Positions 11,697 to 23,123 are shown, numbered from the stretch's first letter. The stretch is DNA of 64,000 nt from Ziziphus jujuba (GCF_031755915.1 NC_083390.1:19003001-19067000), one strand, 5' to 3'. Numbers and translations: made by a program. Notes: generated by a model not told the origin, from the letters alone.

Positions 11697-12328
11697 AATT
11701 TCTTGTGGGTCCTATTGGTGCTTTGGTAATAATAAGGAATGTTGAAGTAATGCTGCTCTTGCTACCCGCACATGTGTGTGGACTGTTTATACTCTTGTAA
11801 AGTAATTACCTCTTAAACTTCCCTCTTCAAAAATTCCAAATAACTTGTTTTTTCCTTTAAGGGAGTTTAGATTTACAATTTATTATTCTATCTTTTTTTT
11901 TTTTTTTCCCTTAATCCTTAATTTGACATTTAAAATAACTATGTCATTTGTGTTGCCTGCTTTATTTGGTACATGGTTGGTGTCTGAGCATAGCTGGGAG
12001 TGTTCTTGTGGGAATTGTCTATGGATTTTTCACACAATGGATTTCTACTTTTGAGGTCTTTTAGACATGACAATGAAACTAAGAAATTCTTTCACTGTTT
12101 AGTGATAAATCTTCCGAACTAGTTTATTTTCTTTGAATTCATTATCTAATTTAGTGCTCATTGTTTGTTTTTCCACACTCTATTTGAACCTTTCTAATGA
12201 AACTTGGAGAACTGTCAAAGGAATTGTACTGTAGTTAGAGATTTTGAGGACAAGTCTTATCACTTATGCTCGATCTACTTGATGGAATTACATGAATCCT
12301 TTGATTACAATGAAATTCAAACTCTTAG
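11697..12328 (+). pseudogene. At3g27390-like exon set, copy 3
   Basis: Exon a, 11697-11801, keeps the helix (IGALVIIRNVEVMLLLLPAH) with an in-frame shortening. Exon b, about 11940-12085, reads SIAGSVLVGIVYGFFTQW, the best-preserved form of the family's GSVL-x-G segment. Exon c, 12197-12328, has TW-x-TVKG then VRDFEDKSYHS-like residues and ends at a GT donor. The first base of the DGTW glycine codon is mutated and the exon c acceptor is not evident. Confidence 0.62.
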
Positions 12329-12778
12329 GTAACGGTAATGTTATTGTGTTTAGTGATACTGAACACTTCCAGTTTAAAGGGGGTATATAAAATTTTTGTT
12401 GAACATGATTGTGCTTTTTTGGTTTTAGGTGAAGGAAGCTCGATCATGCTCAACATTGATGTGGTTCTCTTGTCTTATTGCAGAGTTTGGTGAACTGTTT
12501 CGGCTGAAATTCATAAACTGGCATTATTAGTTTCTTTGTTTAAAAACTGCTGCGCTATTATTCTTCTCTTTTAAAAGAAGCATGAATAAATTACAAATAT
12601 GTTTGACAATTTAATTTATTATGTTTTTGGTAATCATATTTAGATATCTTCATTTTTACCGTGCATTGCAATCATATATCAGCCATGTGTTTAGTGGGTT
12701 TCAATATATATATATATATATATGTATATATAATTGCTGAATTCCAAGAGAAAAAGTAGTTTCTTGAATTAAATGTCG

Positions 12779-13414
12779 CATGATTTCTTGTGGGTCCTAC
12801 AGGCTTTGGTAATGATAATATAGAATATTGGACTAATTATGAGTTTTTTACATGCACATTTAAAGTAATTATTTCTCAAATTTCGCTCTTCAAAAATATC
12901 CAAATAATTTGTTTCTTCCTTCAAGAGAGTTCAATTTACAAGGTTATGCTCTGTTTGGGTTTTTTTTGTTTCTAATCTTTCATCTGACATTTATATGGTT
13001 TAGCGATTTCATTAATAGATTTGACACCACTAAAAATACCTATGTTATTTACGTTGCCTGCTTTATTATTTGGTATGTGTCTAGGTTTGGGCGTAGCTAG
13101 GAGTGTTCTTGGAATTGGCTATGGCTTTTTAACACCACTTTTGAGGCCTTTAGACTTGATAATGGAACAAACAAATTCATTCACTGTTTAGTGGTAAATC
13201 TTCCATACTACTATGTTTTCTTTGAATACAGTCTAATTTTAATAATCACTGTTGTTTTTTCAATTTATGAACCTTTAGGATGGAACTTGGGGAACTATCA
13301 AAGAAAGTTCTATTGTATAGTTAGAGATTTTGCATACGTGTTTTATCATTCCCACCAGATCTACTTTAAGGAATTACATAAATCCTCTCATTCCATTGAA
13401 ATTCAAAATATCAG
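12779..13414 (+). pseudogene. At3g27390-like exon set, copy 4
   Basis: The most damaged exon a (about 12779-12864): its acceptor AG, present in copies 1-3, is CG here, and the distal part coding for the helix end is deleted. Exon b (about 13052-13190) reads VARSVLGIGYGFLTPL with a codon-level deletion. Exon c, 13279-13414, has DGTWGTIK then IVRDFAYVFYHS and a GT donor. Confidence 0.62.
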
Positions 13415-13664
13415 GTAACGGTAATGTCTTTTATATAACAATTCCAGTTTTTGCATTTTTAAGAAAACAAATCGATATAGTGAATAATGCTCTGTTTGGT
13501 AGTGGCATTTTTTTTCTTTTTTAATGTTTAAACTTCTGATTTTGGGCCCCAAAGAGAAGGCAATATCATATTCTTTAGTCAGTCAATTTAGCTGCTACTT
13601 CAAAAGTATAATTTGTGGTTTATTTTGCTTGGTTCATATTATCAAATGCTTCTTCTTTGAAAGT

Positions 13665-13836
13665 TCATTATGCAAATGTGATAGAGTGCGCAGATCATCG
13701 TCTGAGTTTTGTATTAGAGGAAATCATGTGGCTGGAGACACAATTTAATTCTGCTTCAGTTGAAGCAGCTGCAATGCTTGTGCGGACAAGCTTAGCTCAT
13801 TAAAAATCAGTTAGAGAGGATCTATACAAGAAGTAT
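13665..13836 (+). pseudogene. Exon-like remnant of unassigned gene, 5' of the Copia copy B insertion
   Basis: One frame runs through VIECADHRLSFVLEEIMWLE and on to LVRTSLAH, a TAA stop at 13801, then KSVREDLYKKY up to the Copia insertion site. Removing the retrotransposon and one target duplication, the frame continues without a shift into 18583-18681. The composition (acidic/basic helix-like, W, E and H rich) looks like real protein, unlike the surrounding low-complexity frames. I do not recognise the family. It could be a later exon of the At3g27390-like gene or of a neighbour copied with it. Confidence 0.45.
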
Positions 13837-14114
13837 TGTAGGAAAAAGCCGTATAGCTTGTATATATATTAGGAAAGTGTTTTATTCTGTAATTTGGTAG
13901 ATTAGGATTTGTTATTTAGTTTCCTAATAAATACGGTCAGTTATTAACTGATTCCTAATTTGTTGCTTTCCTAGTTTGTTGAAATTCCTATTTTTTGTGG
14001 GATTCTCATTTTATTTTCCTAGAATAGTGGACTGAAAAGTCAGCCACTCCAATATAAATATTAGGATTGTATTTCATTATATGAATATAGAATTACTCTT
14101 CTCCAAAATTCTCA
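13837..14114 (+). repeat. 5' LTR of Copia copy B
   Basis: Starts TGTAGG and ends TTCTCA. It differs from the 3' LTR at atacggtc/atagggtc, gttgaaatt/gttgagatt and aggattg/agggttg. Copy A agrees with the 3' LTR at these sites, so the changes arose in this LTR. Confidence 0.94.
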
Positions 14115-14126
14115 TGGTATCAGAGC
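14115..14126 (+). other. Primer-binding site of Copia copy B
   Basis: tggtatcagagc immediately follows the 5' LTR and is complementary to the initiator Met-tRNA 3' end, as in copy A. Confidence 0.9.
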
Positions 14127-14249
14127 CTGGTTTGGCGTGAACAGTGATTCTGCGTGAACAGTATCCGGTGAATAATCTGTTCCCTTGGTTTACAATTCTG
14201 CTCAAGTAAGATTCAAAACCCTAATCCACTCTATTTTCGGTCTCTCATC

Positions 14250-14696
14250 ATGTCCAAATACGGCATGAGTACTCAAACCGATAATCCCTCAGCCAATATC
14301 ATCAACAACTCACCTCTTCTCATTATCAGTCACAAACTCAATGGCCACAACTTCCTTCAGTGGTCACAATCCGTCCTCATGTATGTGTCTGGCAGAGGAA
14401 AGGATGAGTATCTCACAGGAGAAGTTTCTGTTCCGGCGTCAACTGATCCTAAATATCGCACGTGGAAGACTGAAAATCACATGGTCATGTCATGGTTAAT
14501 AAATTCCATGACCACAGAAGTTGGAGAGAATTTCCTTCTCTACAAAACAGCCAAGGAAATTTGGGATGCAGCTCGTGAAACCTATTCTAGTTCCGAAAAT
14601 ACCTCTGAACTCTTTGAGATTGAAACTCGACTTCATGATCTACGACAAGGAGATATGACTATCACTCAATATTTCAACACAATAACCAGGTATTAG
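14250..14696 (+). pseudogene. Copia copy B gag N-terminus, ends at premature stop
   Basis: 148 codons of UBN2-type gag starting at the same ATG as copy A (MSKYGMSTQTD). The TAG at 14694-14696 replaces the TGG of copy A (ITRYW). The frame itself is unchanged and continues after the stop. Confidence 0.9.
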
Positions 14697-17600
14697 CAGC
14701 ACCTTGATATGTTTGAAATATATTCCTGGAAATGTCCTGATGATGCAGCTCTATACAAAAAGATTATTGATCAAAAGAGAACATTCAAATTTCTCCTTGG
14801 TCTCAATAAGGATATGGACGAAGTAAGGGGGAGAATCATGGGAAGTAGGCCACTACCTCCCATCCGAGAGGCTTTTGCTGAAGTTAGAAGAGAAGAAAGC
14901 AGGAAGAAATTGATGATGCCAGAAAATATGAGCTCCCCAGCTGTTGAGGGCTCGGCCTTGTATACACACAACTCATCTCAGGATAAGTTCAGTCCATATT
15001 CAAGTCCCTCTACAGTACGAATAGCTGATGGATCACACTCAAAAGTGGCAAGAATCGAATCCATTAAATTGACAAAGGACATTCTTCTTTCATCTGTTCT
15101 TTATGTTCCAAATCTAGATTGCAATCTAATTTCTATTAGTAAACTCACCCGTGAATTGAATTGTGTGACTAAATTCTATAAAAATCTTTGTGAATTTCAG
15201 GCAGCGGCTTCGGGGAAGGTGATTGGCAGTGCTGAAATGTGTGGTGGTCTCTACTTGCTCAAAAGGAACCCTCCTCTACATGGACAAGTTCATTCAAGTT
15301 GTGTTTCTGAGTCTGTTTCCAATTCTGTTTCTGTTTCAAATGAGAGTCAAGTCATGTTATGGCATTTTCGCCTTGGTCATCCAAACTTTCTATACCTTGA
15401 AAAATTGTTCCCTCATTTATTCATCAATAAAAATTCCAAATTTTTTCATTGTGACATATGTCAACTTGCAAAGCACACTCGACATGTTTATCCTAGCATT
15501 CAATATAAGCCTTCACATCCATTCTCCATAATTCATAGTGACATTTGGGGACCTTCACGAGTAAAAAATATTAATGGGGCTCGTTGGTTCATATCTTTCA
15601 TAGATGATCATACTAGAACTACTTGGACATTTCTTATGAAAGAAAAATCTGAAACAAGGGAAATCTTCAAATCCTTTTATTCCATGATTCACACCCAGTT
15701 CAAAAGCAAAATTCAGGTTCTTAAAACTGACAATGGTAGGGAATACTTTACGTCAGTTTTGGGTTCCTATCTTTTGAAACAAGGAATTATTCATGTGAGT
15801 TCTTGTGTTGATACCCCTCAGCAAAACGGGATAGCCGAGAGAAAAAACAGACACTTACTTGAGGTAGCTCGATCACTAATGTTTACCAATCATGTGCCTA
15901 AACACTTCTGGGGGGAAGCCATTCTTACTGCCACCTATCTCATTAATAGAATGCCTAGTCGAGTACTTCAATTTCAGAAACCTCGCCAAGTCCTCCTACA
16001 AGCCTTCCCTCATGTCAAATCTTTTTCTTCCGATCTCCCACTAAAAATCTTTGGTTGTTCATCATTTGTTCATATACACCAACAACATCGGACTAAACTT
16101 GATCCCAAATCAGTGAAATGCATTTTTCTAGGATATTCCTCTCATCAAAAAGGGTACAAATGTTACTCACCTGTTACTAGAAAAATGTACAATTCCATGG
16201 ATGTCACATACTTTGAACACCAATCTTATTTTTCCAAACCTGCAATTCAGGGGGAGAATTCGAGGGAATTTCAGCTTTGGGACAGTCTTCAAGATACTCA
16301 ATCTAGTCCAGCCTCCTTACCCTCTTCCGAGTCATCACTTTCGAGTCCTTATCCTCTTCCAAGTCCTCAAATCCAAGTCTCATCACCTAATTTGCCACAT
16401 AACACCACTCAAAGTGAGTCACCCGAGTCCACCCAAGTCCAACTTGGTGCAAATCATCAAGAACTTCGTGTCTATTCGAGGAGGAGACGACCTACTGAGA
16501 ACTTAGAGAACATTACTGAAATCAGAGATTGTCAAGAACCTGAACCGGACCCTCCTGCTTCAGAACTTCACACTGGTATGGATTCTTTAACCTGTGAGCC
16601 TCTTGTTCCTTTTGTTGATGATTCTGCTTTGCCTATTGCTGAAAGAAAGGGTGTCCGAACATGCACAAACCACCATATCGAGAGATATGTGGCATTTGGG
16701 AAGTTGTTGCCATCATATAAAGTATTCATCTCAGCTCTTGATAGTGTGCAGATTCTCAATTCTATTCAGGAAGCATTGAAAAATCTAGCATGGAAGCAAG
16801 CAGTCGAGGAGGAAATCAGGGCTCTAGAAAGCAATGGAACCTGGACTCTTACAAAATTACCTCAAGGGAAGAAGCCTGTTGGTTGCAAATGGATATTTAC
16901 AGTGAAGTATAAAGCAGATGGAAGTATTGAAAGGTTCAAAGCCAGGCTGGTGGCGAAAGGCTTCACTCAGTCATATGGAATCGATTATGAGGAAACTTTC
17001 GCACCTATTGCCAAGTTGAACACGGTTCGAGTATTGTTGTCATTAGCCGTAAATAAAGACTGGCCCTTGCATCAACTAGACGTCAAAAATGCATTTTTGA
17101 ACGGGGATCTAGCAGAAGATGTTTATATGGAAATACCTCCAGGCTTAGAGAACTCTTCAAACTGCCATCAGGTGTGCAAGCTAAAGAAATCATTGTATGG
17201 CCTAAAGCAATCACCTCGTGCTTGGTTTGATAGGTTCACCAAAACAGTGGTCACAAACGGGTACAATCAATGCCAGACAGATCACACTCTATTTGTGAAA
17301 TTCTCACCTAGAGGCCGAATTGCTATTCTCATTGTTTACGTTGATGACATTATTCTAACTGGAGATGACACGGAGGAAATTATCAAACTCAAAAGATTAC
17401 TTGCTACTGAGTTTGAAATCAAAGATCTTGGTGCTCTCAGATACTTTCTAGGCATGGAGGTTGCTCGGTCTAAAGCAGGGATTGTTATATCCCAACGAAA
17501 GTATATCCTAGATTTGCTAACTGAAACTGGCATGCTCGGGTGTAAACCTGCAGAGACTCCTATGGACCCTAACCTAAGGTTAAGTACAAATGAGGAAAAA

Positions 17601-17816
17601 GTGCCAGTGGATAAAGGGCAGTATCAACGGCTGGTGGGCAAGTTGATCTATCTCTCACACACAAGACCAGACATTGCATTCCCAGTGAGTGTGGTTAGCC
17701 AGCACATGAACAATCCAAATGAGGAACATTTAGAGGCTGTAAATCGAATTCTTAGATACCTGAAGATGACACCAGCCACGGTTTACTCTTCAAAAAGAGT
17801 GAAAGTCGTGAGATAG
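14697..17816 (+). pseudogene. Copia copy B rest of gag, integrase and reverse transcriptase
   Basis: A single open frame after the gag stop joins the end of gag directly to the region before the integrase (HNSSQDKFSPYSS). Compared with copy A, 405 bp (135 codons) including the CCHC knuckle and the DSGASDHM protease site are missing, without a frame shift. Integrase (TDNGREY, PQQNGIAERKN) and reverse transcriptase (YVDDIILTGDD) are present and, unlike copy A, are not separated by a stop. A single G missing near 17774 (accagcc against accaggcc) shifts the frame, giving a stop at 17816. Confidence 0.92.
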
Positions 17817-18292
17817 AGGTATACACAGACGCTAGCTGGGCTGGAGAACTAACTGAAAGGAGATCCACAAGTGGTTACTGCTCCTTTGTTTGGGGTAATC
17901 TTGTTACATGGAGAAGCAAAAAGCAATCAGTAGTGTCGAGAAGCAGTGCAGAGTCAGAATATCGTGCTCTTGCTTTGGGTATTTGTGAAGGAATGTGGCT
18001 TCAGAGATTACTAAGGGAGCTGAAAGTTGATTTTAAAGACCAGATAAAAATGTTTAGTGATAGTCAATCTGCCATTAGCATTGCTAAAAATCCGGTACAC
18101 CATGACAGGACTAAGCATGTTGAAATTGACAGGCATTTCATTTCAGAGAAGGTCAATAATGGAACAGTTCAATTGAGCTACATCCATACTCGACTGCAGC
18201 TTGCTGATATTCTCACCAAAGACATTTCAAGAATAAGTTTTGATGAATTGAAGTCCAAGCTGGGATTGTATAACATGTACAACCCAGCTTGA
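17817..18292 (+). pseudogene. Copia copy B RNase H C-terminal region, out of frame
   Basis: RNase H residues continue in the shifted frame: YTDASWAGELTERRSTSGY, then SSAESEYRALA, then HDRTKHVEIDRHFI, ending with the same NPA-stop as copy A. The domain is encoded but cannot be reached from the upstream frame. Confidence 0.88.
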
Positions 18293-18299
18293 GGGGGAG

Positions 18300-18577
18300 T
18301 GTAGGAAAAAGCCGTATAGCTTGTATATATATTAGGAAAGTGTTTTATTCTGTAATTTGGTAGATTAGGATTTGTTATTTAGTTTCCTAATAAATAGGGT
18401 CAGTTATTAACTGATTCCTAATTTGTTGCTTTCCTAGTTTGTTGAGATTCCTATTTTTTGTGGGATTCTCATTTTATTTTCCTAGAATAGTGGACTGAAA
18501 AGTCAGCCACTCCAATATAAATATTAGGGTTGTATTTCATTATATGAATATAGAATTACTCTTCTCCAAAATTCTCA
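18300..18577 (+). repeat. 3' LTR of Copia copy B
   Basis: Preceded by the polypurine tract gagggggag and followed by target duplication agtat. Confidence 0.94.
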
Positions 18578-18582
18578 AGTAT

Positions 18583-18681
18583 AAACGGCACCAGTATGCA
18601 TTTAAATTTGAAGTGGATTCTGTGCTCCACCTCCATATTTATAATCCTGATTTAGCTCACATATTTAGTCGTTCTAGCTAG
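18583..18681 (+). pseudogene. Exon-like remnant, 3' of the Copia copy B insertion
   Basis: Continues the frame of 13665-13836 after the retrotransposon: KRHQYAFKFEVDSVLHLHI, then YNPDLAHIFSRSS and TAG. Further on, 18752-18842 has another possible exon (KDPKGSITLKTHDGG, then VTVVYW) ending at GTAAGG. I do not recognise either. The rest of 18682-19320 holds spacer shared with about 9250-9480 (unit 1). Confidence 0.42.
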
Positions 18682-19319
18682 TGATGTAGGTGCCTAAATT
18701 TTGAAGGTTGTTTGGTTTTTACTTTTTAATATTTTTTTTCCCACTCAGTAAATTGTAACTGTCCATGGCGAACCGGATGAAAAGACCCAAAAGGTTCTAT
18801 TACTTTGAAAACCCATGATGGAGGAGTTACAGTAGTTTATTGGTAAGGTTTTTCTCTAATATTTTTTAGTTCTAAAGTTCTGTGTCAAATAACCATACAA
18901 TTTTACTGAAAATAAGGTTGCGACATTTTGCTATTGTCACAGAACTTATTTTCTGACATGTTGACTACATCAGATTGTTCTTCCTGCCAACCTGTTGGCT
19001 AGCATCGCACCAGTGATGTGTTTTTTTATGTTTTCTGCTTTTATTTTTCTTTGATACCCTTACTTTTTTGCATAGTATGTGTTCACTTTTCCTTTATATG
19101 ATGTCGAAAAGGCTGCTCCTCGATAAATTTAGAGAGGTCTGGGAACGTTGTGTAGAAATAATCAATTTGGAAAGCACCTGATGCACCTCGGACTGAGACG
19201 ATCACATGTTGGAGTTCTATAACAAGTGACCAACCGTCTCAATCATTTGAGAAGGCCATTTAATCCCATGCTATGCCTTTTGCTATTTTGTGCTTTTTGA
19301 TGATTTTTTTATGCCTTGA

Positions 19320-21660
19320 GTTTTAGATAATTTTTGTGGTCGGTGCTTTATTTGTTCTGAGTTTTCTATTTCATGTGCATTTTATGGTTTTTGTTCACTG
19401 TTTATTTGTGGAGGTCATTTGAGCCTTTGTTTATGATTTTGTGGAAATGACTTTTTGATTGATTATTAGGCTTGCTTTAATTTGTTTGTGCATGTCTCTT
19501 TATGTTTTCTATTGGTTCCTCGTTTTTGTGTGCATTATGTTATAATTACATTACTGTTCCTTGTGACCTTTGCGTTTTCTTTATCTTTTATTTTTAGTAA
19601 TTTTTCATCTTTGAGCTTTGTTTTAATATTGTTTTTGTATATTCATTATTGCTTCATGTGCCTTTGCTTGTGTAATAATTGTTCATTATTCTTCTTTGAT
19701 GATGTCTTTGATCTTTGTTTGTGTTTATTGTTTCTTCCTATGGGTATTGTAATGTGCATTTTAATTGTTTGTTCTTCTTTGGTATTTTTGATTCTTACTT
19801 GTGTAAGAATTGCCTATAGAACTTCTTTGATGTCTTTGATCTTTGCTTGTGTTTATTGTTTCTTCCTACGATTGTTTTGCTTTGTGTGCTTTTTGATTTT
19901 TTTTTTTTCTTCTTCTGCTTGTATAGTAATTGTTGATTGAATTTATTTGATGTCAAAGTCTTTGCTTGTGTTTTTTGTTCTTTATGCTTTTTTGATTGTT
20001 TGTTCTTTGATATATTTTATGTTTACATGTTTTTTTTTATCTTTGCTTGTGTTTATTGTTCCTTTCTATGGCCATTGTTTTGCTCTGTACTTGTTGATTG
20101 TTTGTTCTTTATTTATGTATTTAATCCTTGATTGTGTAATAATTGTTGATTGAATTTCTTTGATGTCTCTGATCTACAAATTAATCATTTCTTCCTATGG
20201 TCATTGTTTTTCTCTATGTGCTTTTTGATTTTTTGTTCTTCTTTGATGCCTTTGATGCTTGTTTTGTAGATTTGTTGTTTGTTCTTCTTTTATCTTTTGT
20301 TTTGTGTTTATTCTTTCTTCCAATGGGTCATTGTTTTTCTCCATATGCTTTTTGATTGTGTGTGCTATTTTTATGCTCGTGATGCTTTTGTAATAATTGT
20401 TGATTGTTCTTCTTTGATGTCTTTGATCTTTACTTGTGTTTATTGTTCCTTCCTATGGCAATTGTTTTTGCTCTGTGCTTTTTTTATTGTTGATTCTTTT
20501 TTTATGTCTTTTATGCTTGCTTGTATAATCATTGTTGATTGAATTTCTTTGAGTTCTTTAATTTACAAGTTTATCATTTCTTCCTAGTCATTGTTTTTCT
20601 ATATACGGGTCATTGTTTTTCTTCATTAGTTTTTTTATTGTTTGTTCTTTTTTTATGCTTGTGATGATTTTGTAATAGCAGTTGATTGTTCTTCTTTGAT
20701 GTCTTTGATCTTTGCTTGTGTTTATTGTTCCTTCCTATGGCAATTATTTTTGCTCTGTACTTTTTTTATTGTTGATTATTTTTTTATGTCTTTGATGCTT
20801 GCTTGTGTAATATTGTTGATCGAACTTCTTTGATTTCCTTAATTTACAAGTTTATCATTTCATCCTATGGTCATTATTTTCTGTATATGATTTTTGATTA
20901 TCTGTTTATATCTGTTGGTTGTTCTTCCTTGATCTTTGTTTGTGTTTTTCTTTTTTTGCTTTTCGATTATTTGTTATTTTTTTATGCATTAATACTTGCT
21001 TGTGTAAATTTGTTCATTGCTCTTCTTTGCTTTTTGTTTGTGTTTTTTCTTTCTTCCTATGGGTCATTGTTTTTCTCTGTGTGCTTTTTGATTGTTTGTT
21101 CTTCTTTGATGTTTTTTTATCTTTGTTTCTCTTTTGTACTTTCTTTCTACGGGTCATTGGCTTCTCAATGTGCTTATTGTTTGTTCTTTGATGTTTTTGG
21201 TTCTTGTTTTGTATAGTATTTGTTGATTTTTCTTTGATCTTTGTCTATGTAGATTTTTTTGTCATTGTTTTTTTTTTTTTTTTTTTTTGGCATTCTTTTT
21301 GATCTTTTGTTCTTTTGTTCTTCTTTGTTGTCTTTGTAAATTTACTCAACATGTTTGCTTGAGTAAATTTGTTTATTGATTTTCTTTGATGTCTTTGATC
21401 TTTGTTTGTGTTTATTGTTTTTTCATATGGATCATTGTTTTTCTCAATGTACATCTTGATTGTTTGTTCTTTCTATGATATTTGCTAGTGTAAATTTGTT
21501 GATTGTTGCTTCTATGATTGATGTCTTTGATCTTGGTCGGTTGTGTTTATTGTCCCCTCTTATATGGGTCATTGCTCTTCTTCTTTGCCTGCATTTTAAT
21601 TGTGTTCTTCTTGAATATCTTTTATGCTTGATTGTGTTCATTTTTCACTTCAACGGGAAA
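19320..21660. repeat. 135-bp T/G-rich degenerate array, block 3
   Basis: The longest block, with roughly 15-17 degenerate units of the motif set found in blocks 1 and 2, again in one orientation and with T-run expansions (for example 21268-21288). No gene is supported. Confidence 0.75.
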
Positions 21661-21734
21661 CCTTTTGGATCATAAGAGCTTGATTTATTTTTGACTTCTT
21701 CTTTTCTATGGTAAAATACATTATGCAATGAATG

Positions 21735-22899
21735 TGCCATCTCTATATAGCTCAAAATACCCTAAAGGTAAAAATTAAAAAGCTCGATATCATCAACTAT
21801 ATCAACATACTTTCTATTAATTTGAATCCTTGAATTCATTTGAAGCACACTATGAACTAGGAAATATAGTAAAGCAATCTTCATTGCATACCAATTATCC
21901 TCAAAATGTGTACTTTTCAATATTCTTTCTAACTCGAATGGTTTTAAGTCAGATTTATCTTAAAGCAACCTTTTACTCAAGTTGGTAGATTTACTATTTC
22001 GCAATTCAAAATTTGAGGGATACCGACAAAACTTTAAACTGGTAATGAATGCAAATTTCCATTTAGTGAAACGGACTCCTGATCCACCAAAGTTAAGCAC
22101 CTTAGGATCATTAGACATAACTCTTTTCCATAATAGGTTATGAACTAAATGACCAGAGAATCTAAGGTTCTTCACTTTAAGCAATAGTCCAAAACATGTC
22201 TAACTATACAAATTCAACTGATCAACTATAAGCACATTTCTAATTGCTACATTTGCTTCCATTGGATTTCCAAAAGAATGCACTCTAGCTTTGAATATAT
22301 TCACATCCTTGAAAATTCATTCCTTTCAACTTGGAGCTTTAGTGGCCTGTAAAATAATTTACATAAATTGATTGGAAATTAACCATTTGCTTATATACTA
22401 TTTTTCCATCCTAACCTGATAATAATATGTTCAAGTCAATCCTAACACATATTTATTAACATTTTTACATTAGTAGTATTTCCGATGAAGCCATCGGTAA
22501 CCAAGCTACAAGGAATTAAAAAAAAAATCCCAATGGCCTATCGGCAATTACCAAATAGTTAAAATGTATATCAAAATCTCATAATTTTGCATAGTTATAA
22601 TAGATATAGTAAAACATGAATGAGCTAGGCCTTAAACCAAATCATACATTCAACGCACCAAAATATGTAAAAGAATATAAAACTTACCATCTTAGATGGG
22701 GAAGAGGAGATTGAGACATTGACTGGAAGCTTAATAGGAGGAATTAGCTTAGTGCTTTCCTTCTTAGATTGAGATTAGTGCCTTGAAGTTCGTGTCAATG
22801 CTTCAACAAAGATGGTGATGTGCTTACACTGCGTCTCTTGGGTTGCAGCTTCTTATCTTCCTTCTTCAATTGAGATCTCAGATTCTTCTTAGTTGTCAT
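21735..22899 (-). pseudogene. DUF1985-type gene of a Mutator-like element, decayed
   Basis: Two exon-like blocks. The first, 22899-22688, starts MTTKKNLRSQLKKE, is Lys/Arg rich, contains a stop and a frame change, and ends at a GTAAGT donor. The second, 22346 down to about 21735, begins after a TTTTACAG acceptor and holds LLLKVKNLRFSGHLVHNLL, GGSGVRFTKWKFAFITSLKF and, after a stop, WYAMKIALLYFLVHSVL and YVDIVDDIELFNFYL. These match the order of the plant DUF1985 domain (R-F-x-x-x-EFALITGL, then ALLYFLEHVLLG, then VDDLEAFN-x-YPWG). DUF1985 proteins are typically carried with Ulp1 proteases by KAONASHI-type Mutator-like elements. At least five in-frame stops make it non-functional; no Ulp1 part is seen. 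Confidence 0.65.
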
Positions 22900-23081
22900 T
22901 CTAAAGTACAACCCATAAATATAAATTGACAACACCAATCAATTTTTATCTACATTTAAGCACATAGTCAAATAAATAACTACAATCATAAATTACGAAT
23001 AAAAAATTAATTCAAACCAATAAAAGATAAACCTATAAATATAAATTGGCAACACTAATCAGTTTTCATCCATATTTAAAG

Positions 23082-23123
<42 letters not shown>

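Larger units (their letters stand above)
13837..18577 (+). mobile_element. Ty1/copia LTR retrotransposon, defective (copy B)
   Basis: 4741-bp element flanked by the 5-bp duplication agtat (13832-13836 and 18578-18582). LTRs are 13837-14114 and 18300-18577, 278 bp each, differing at three positions. It is very close in sequence to copy A but carries a 27-bp deletion in the leader, a TGG-to-TAG stop, a 405-bp in-frame deletion of zinc knuckle and protease, and a 1-bp deletion in the RNase H region. It was inserted into an exon-like remnant. Confidence 0.95.
11111..21660. repeat. Macro-duplication unit 2 (interrupted by Copia copy B)
   Basis: Second copy of the unit seen at 6622-11110, with the same opening module, two exon-remnant sets, a downstream exon-like block and a long terminal array. 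It is about 5.8 kb when the 4.7-kb Copia insertion is removed. Spacers hold (AT)n runs near 11203-11222 and 12704-12732. The spacers 11120-11696, 11802-11939 and 12329-12778 show nothing else. Confidence 0.65.

Noticed and set aside
19482..21216. Reading frames up to 152 residues that look like hydrophobic membrane proteins
   Set aside because: The hydrophobicity comes from T-rich codons in the repeat array. The frames restart in each unit and are not conserved between units.
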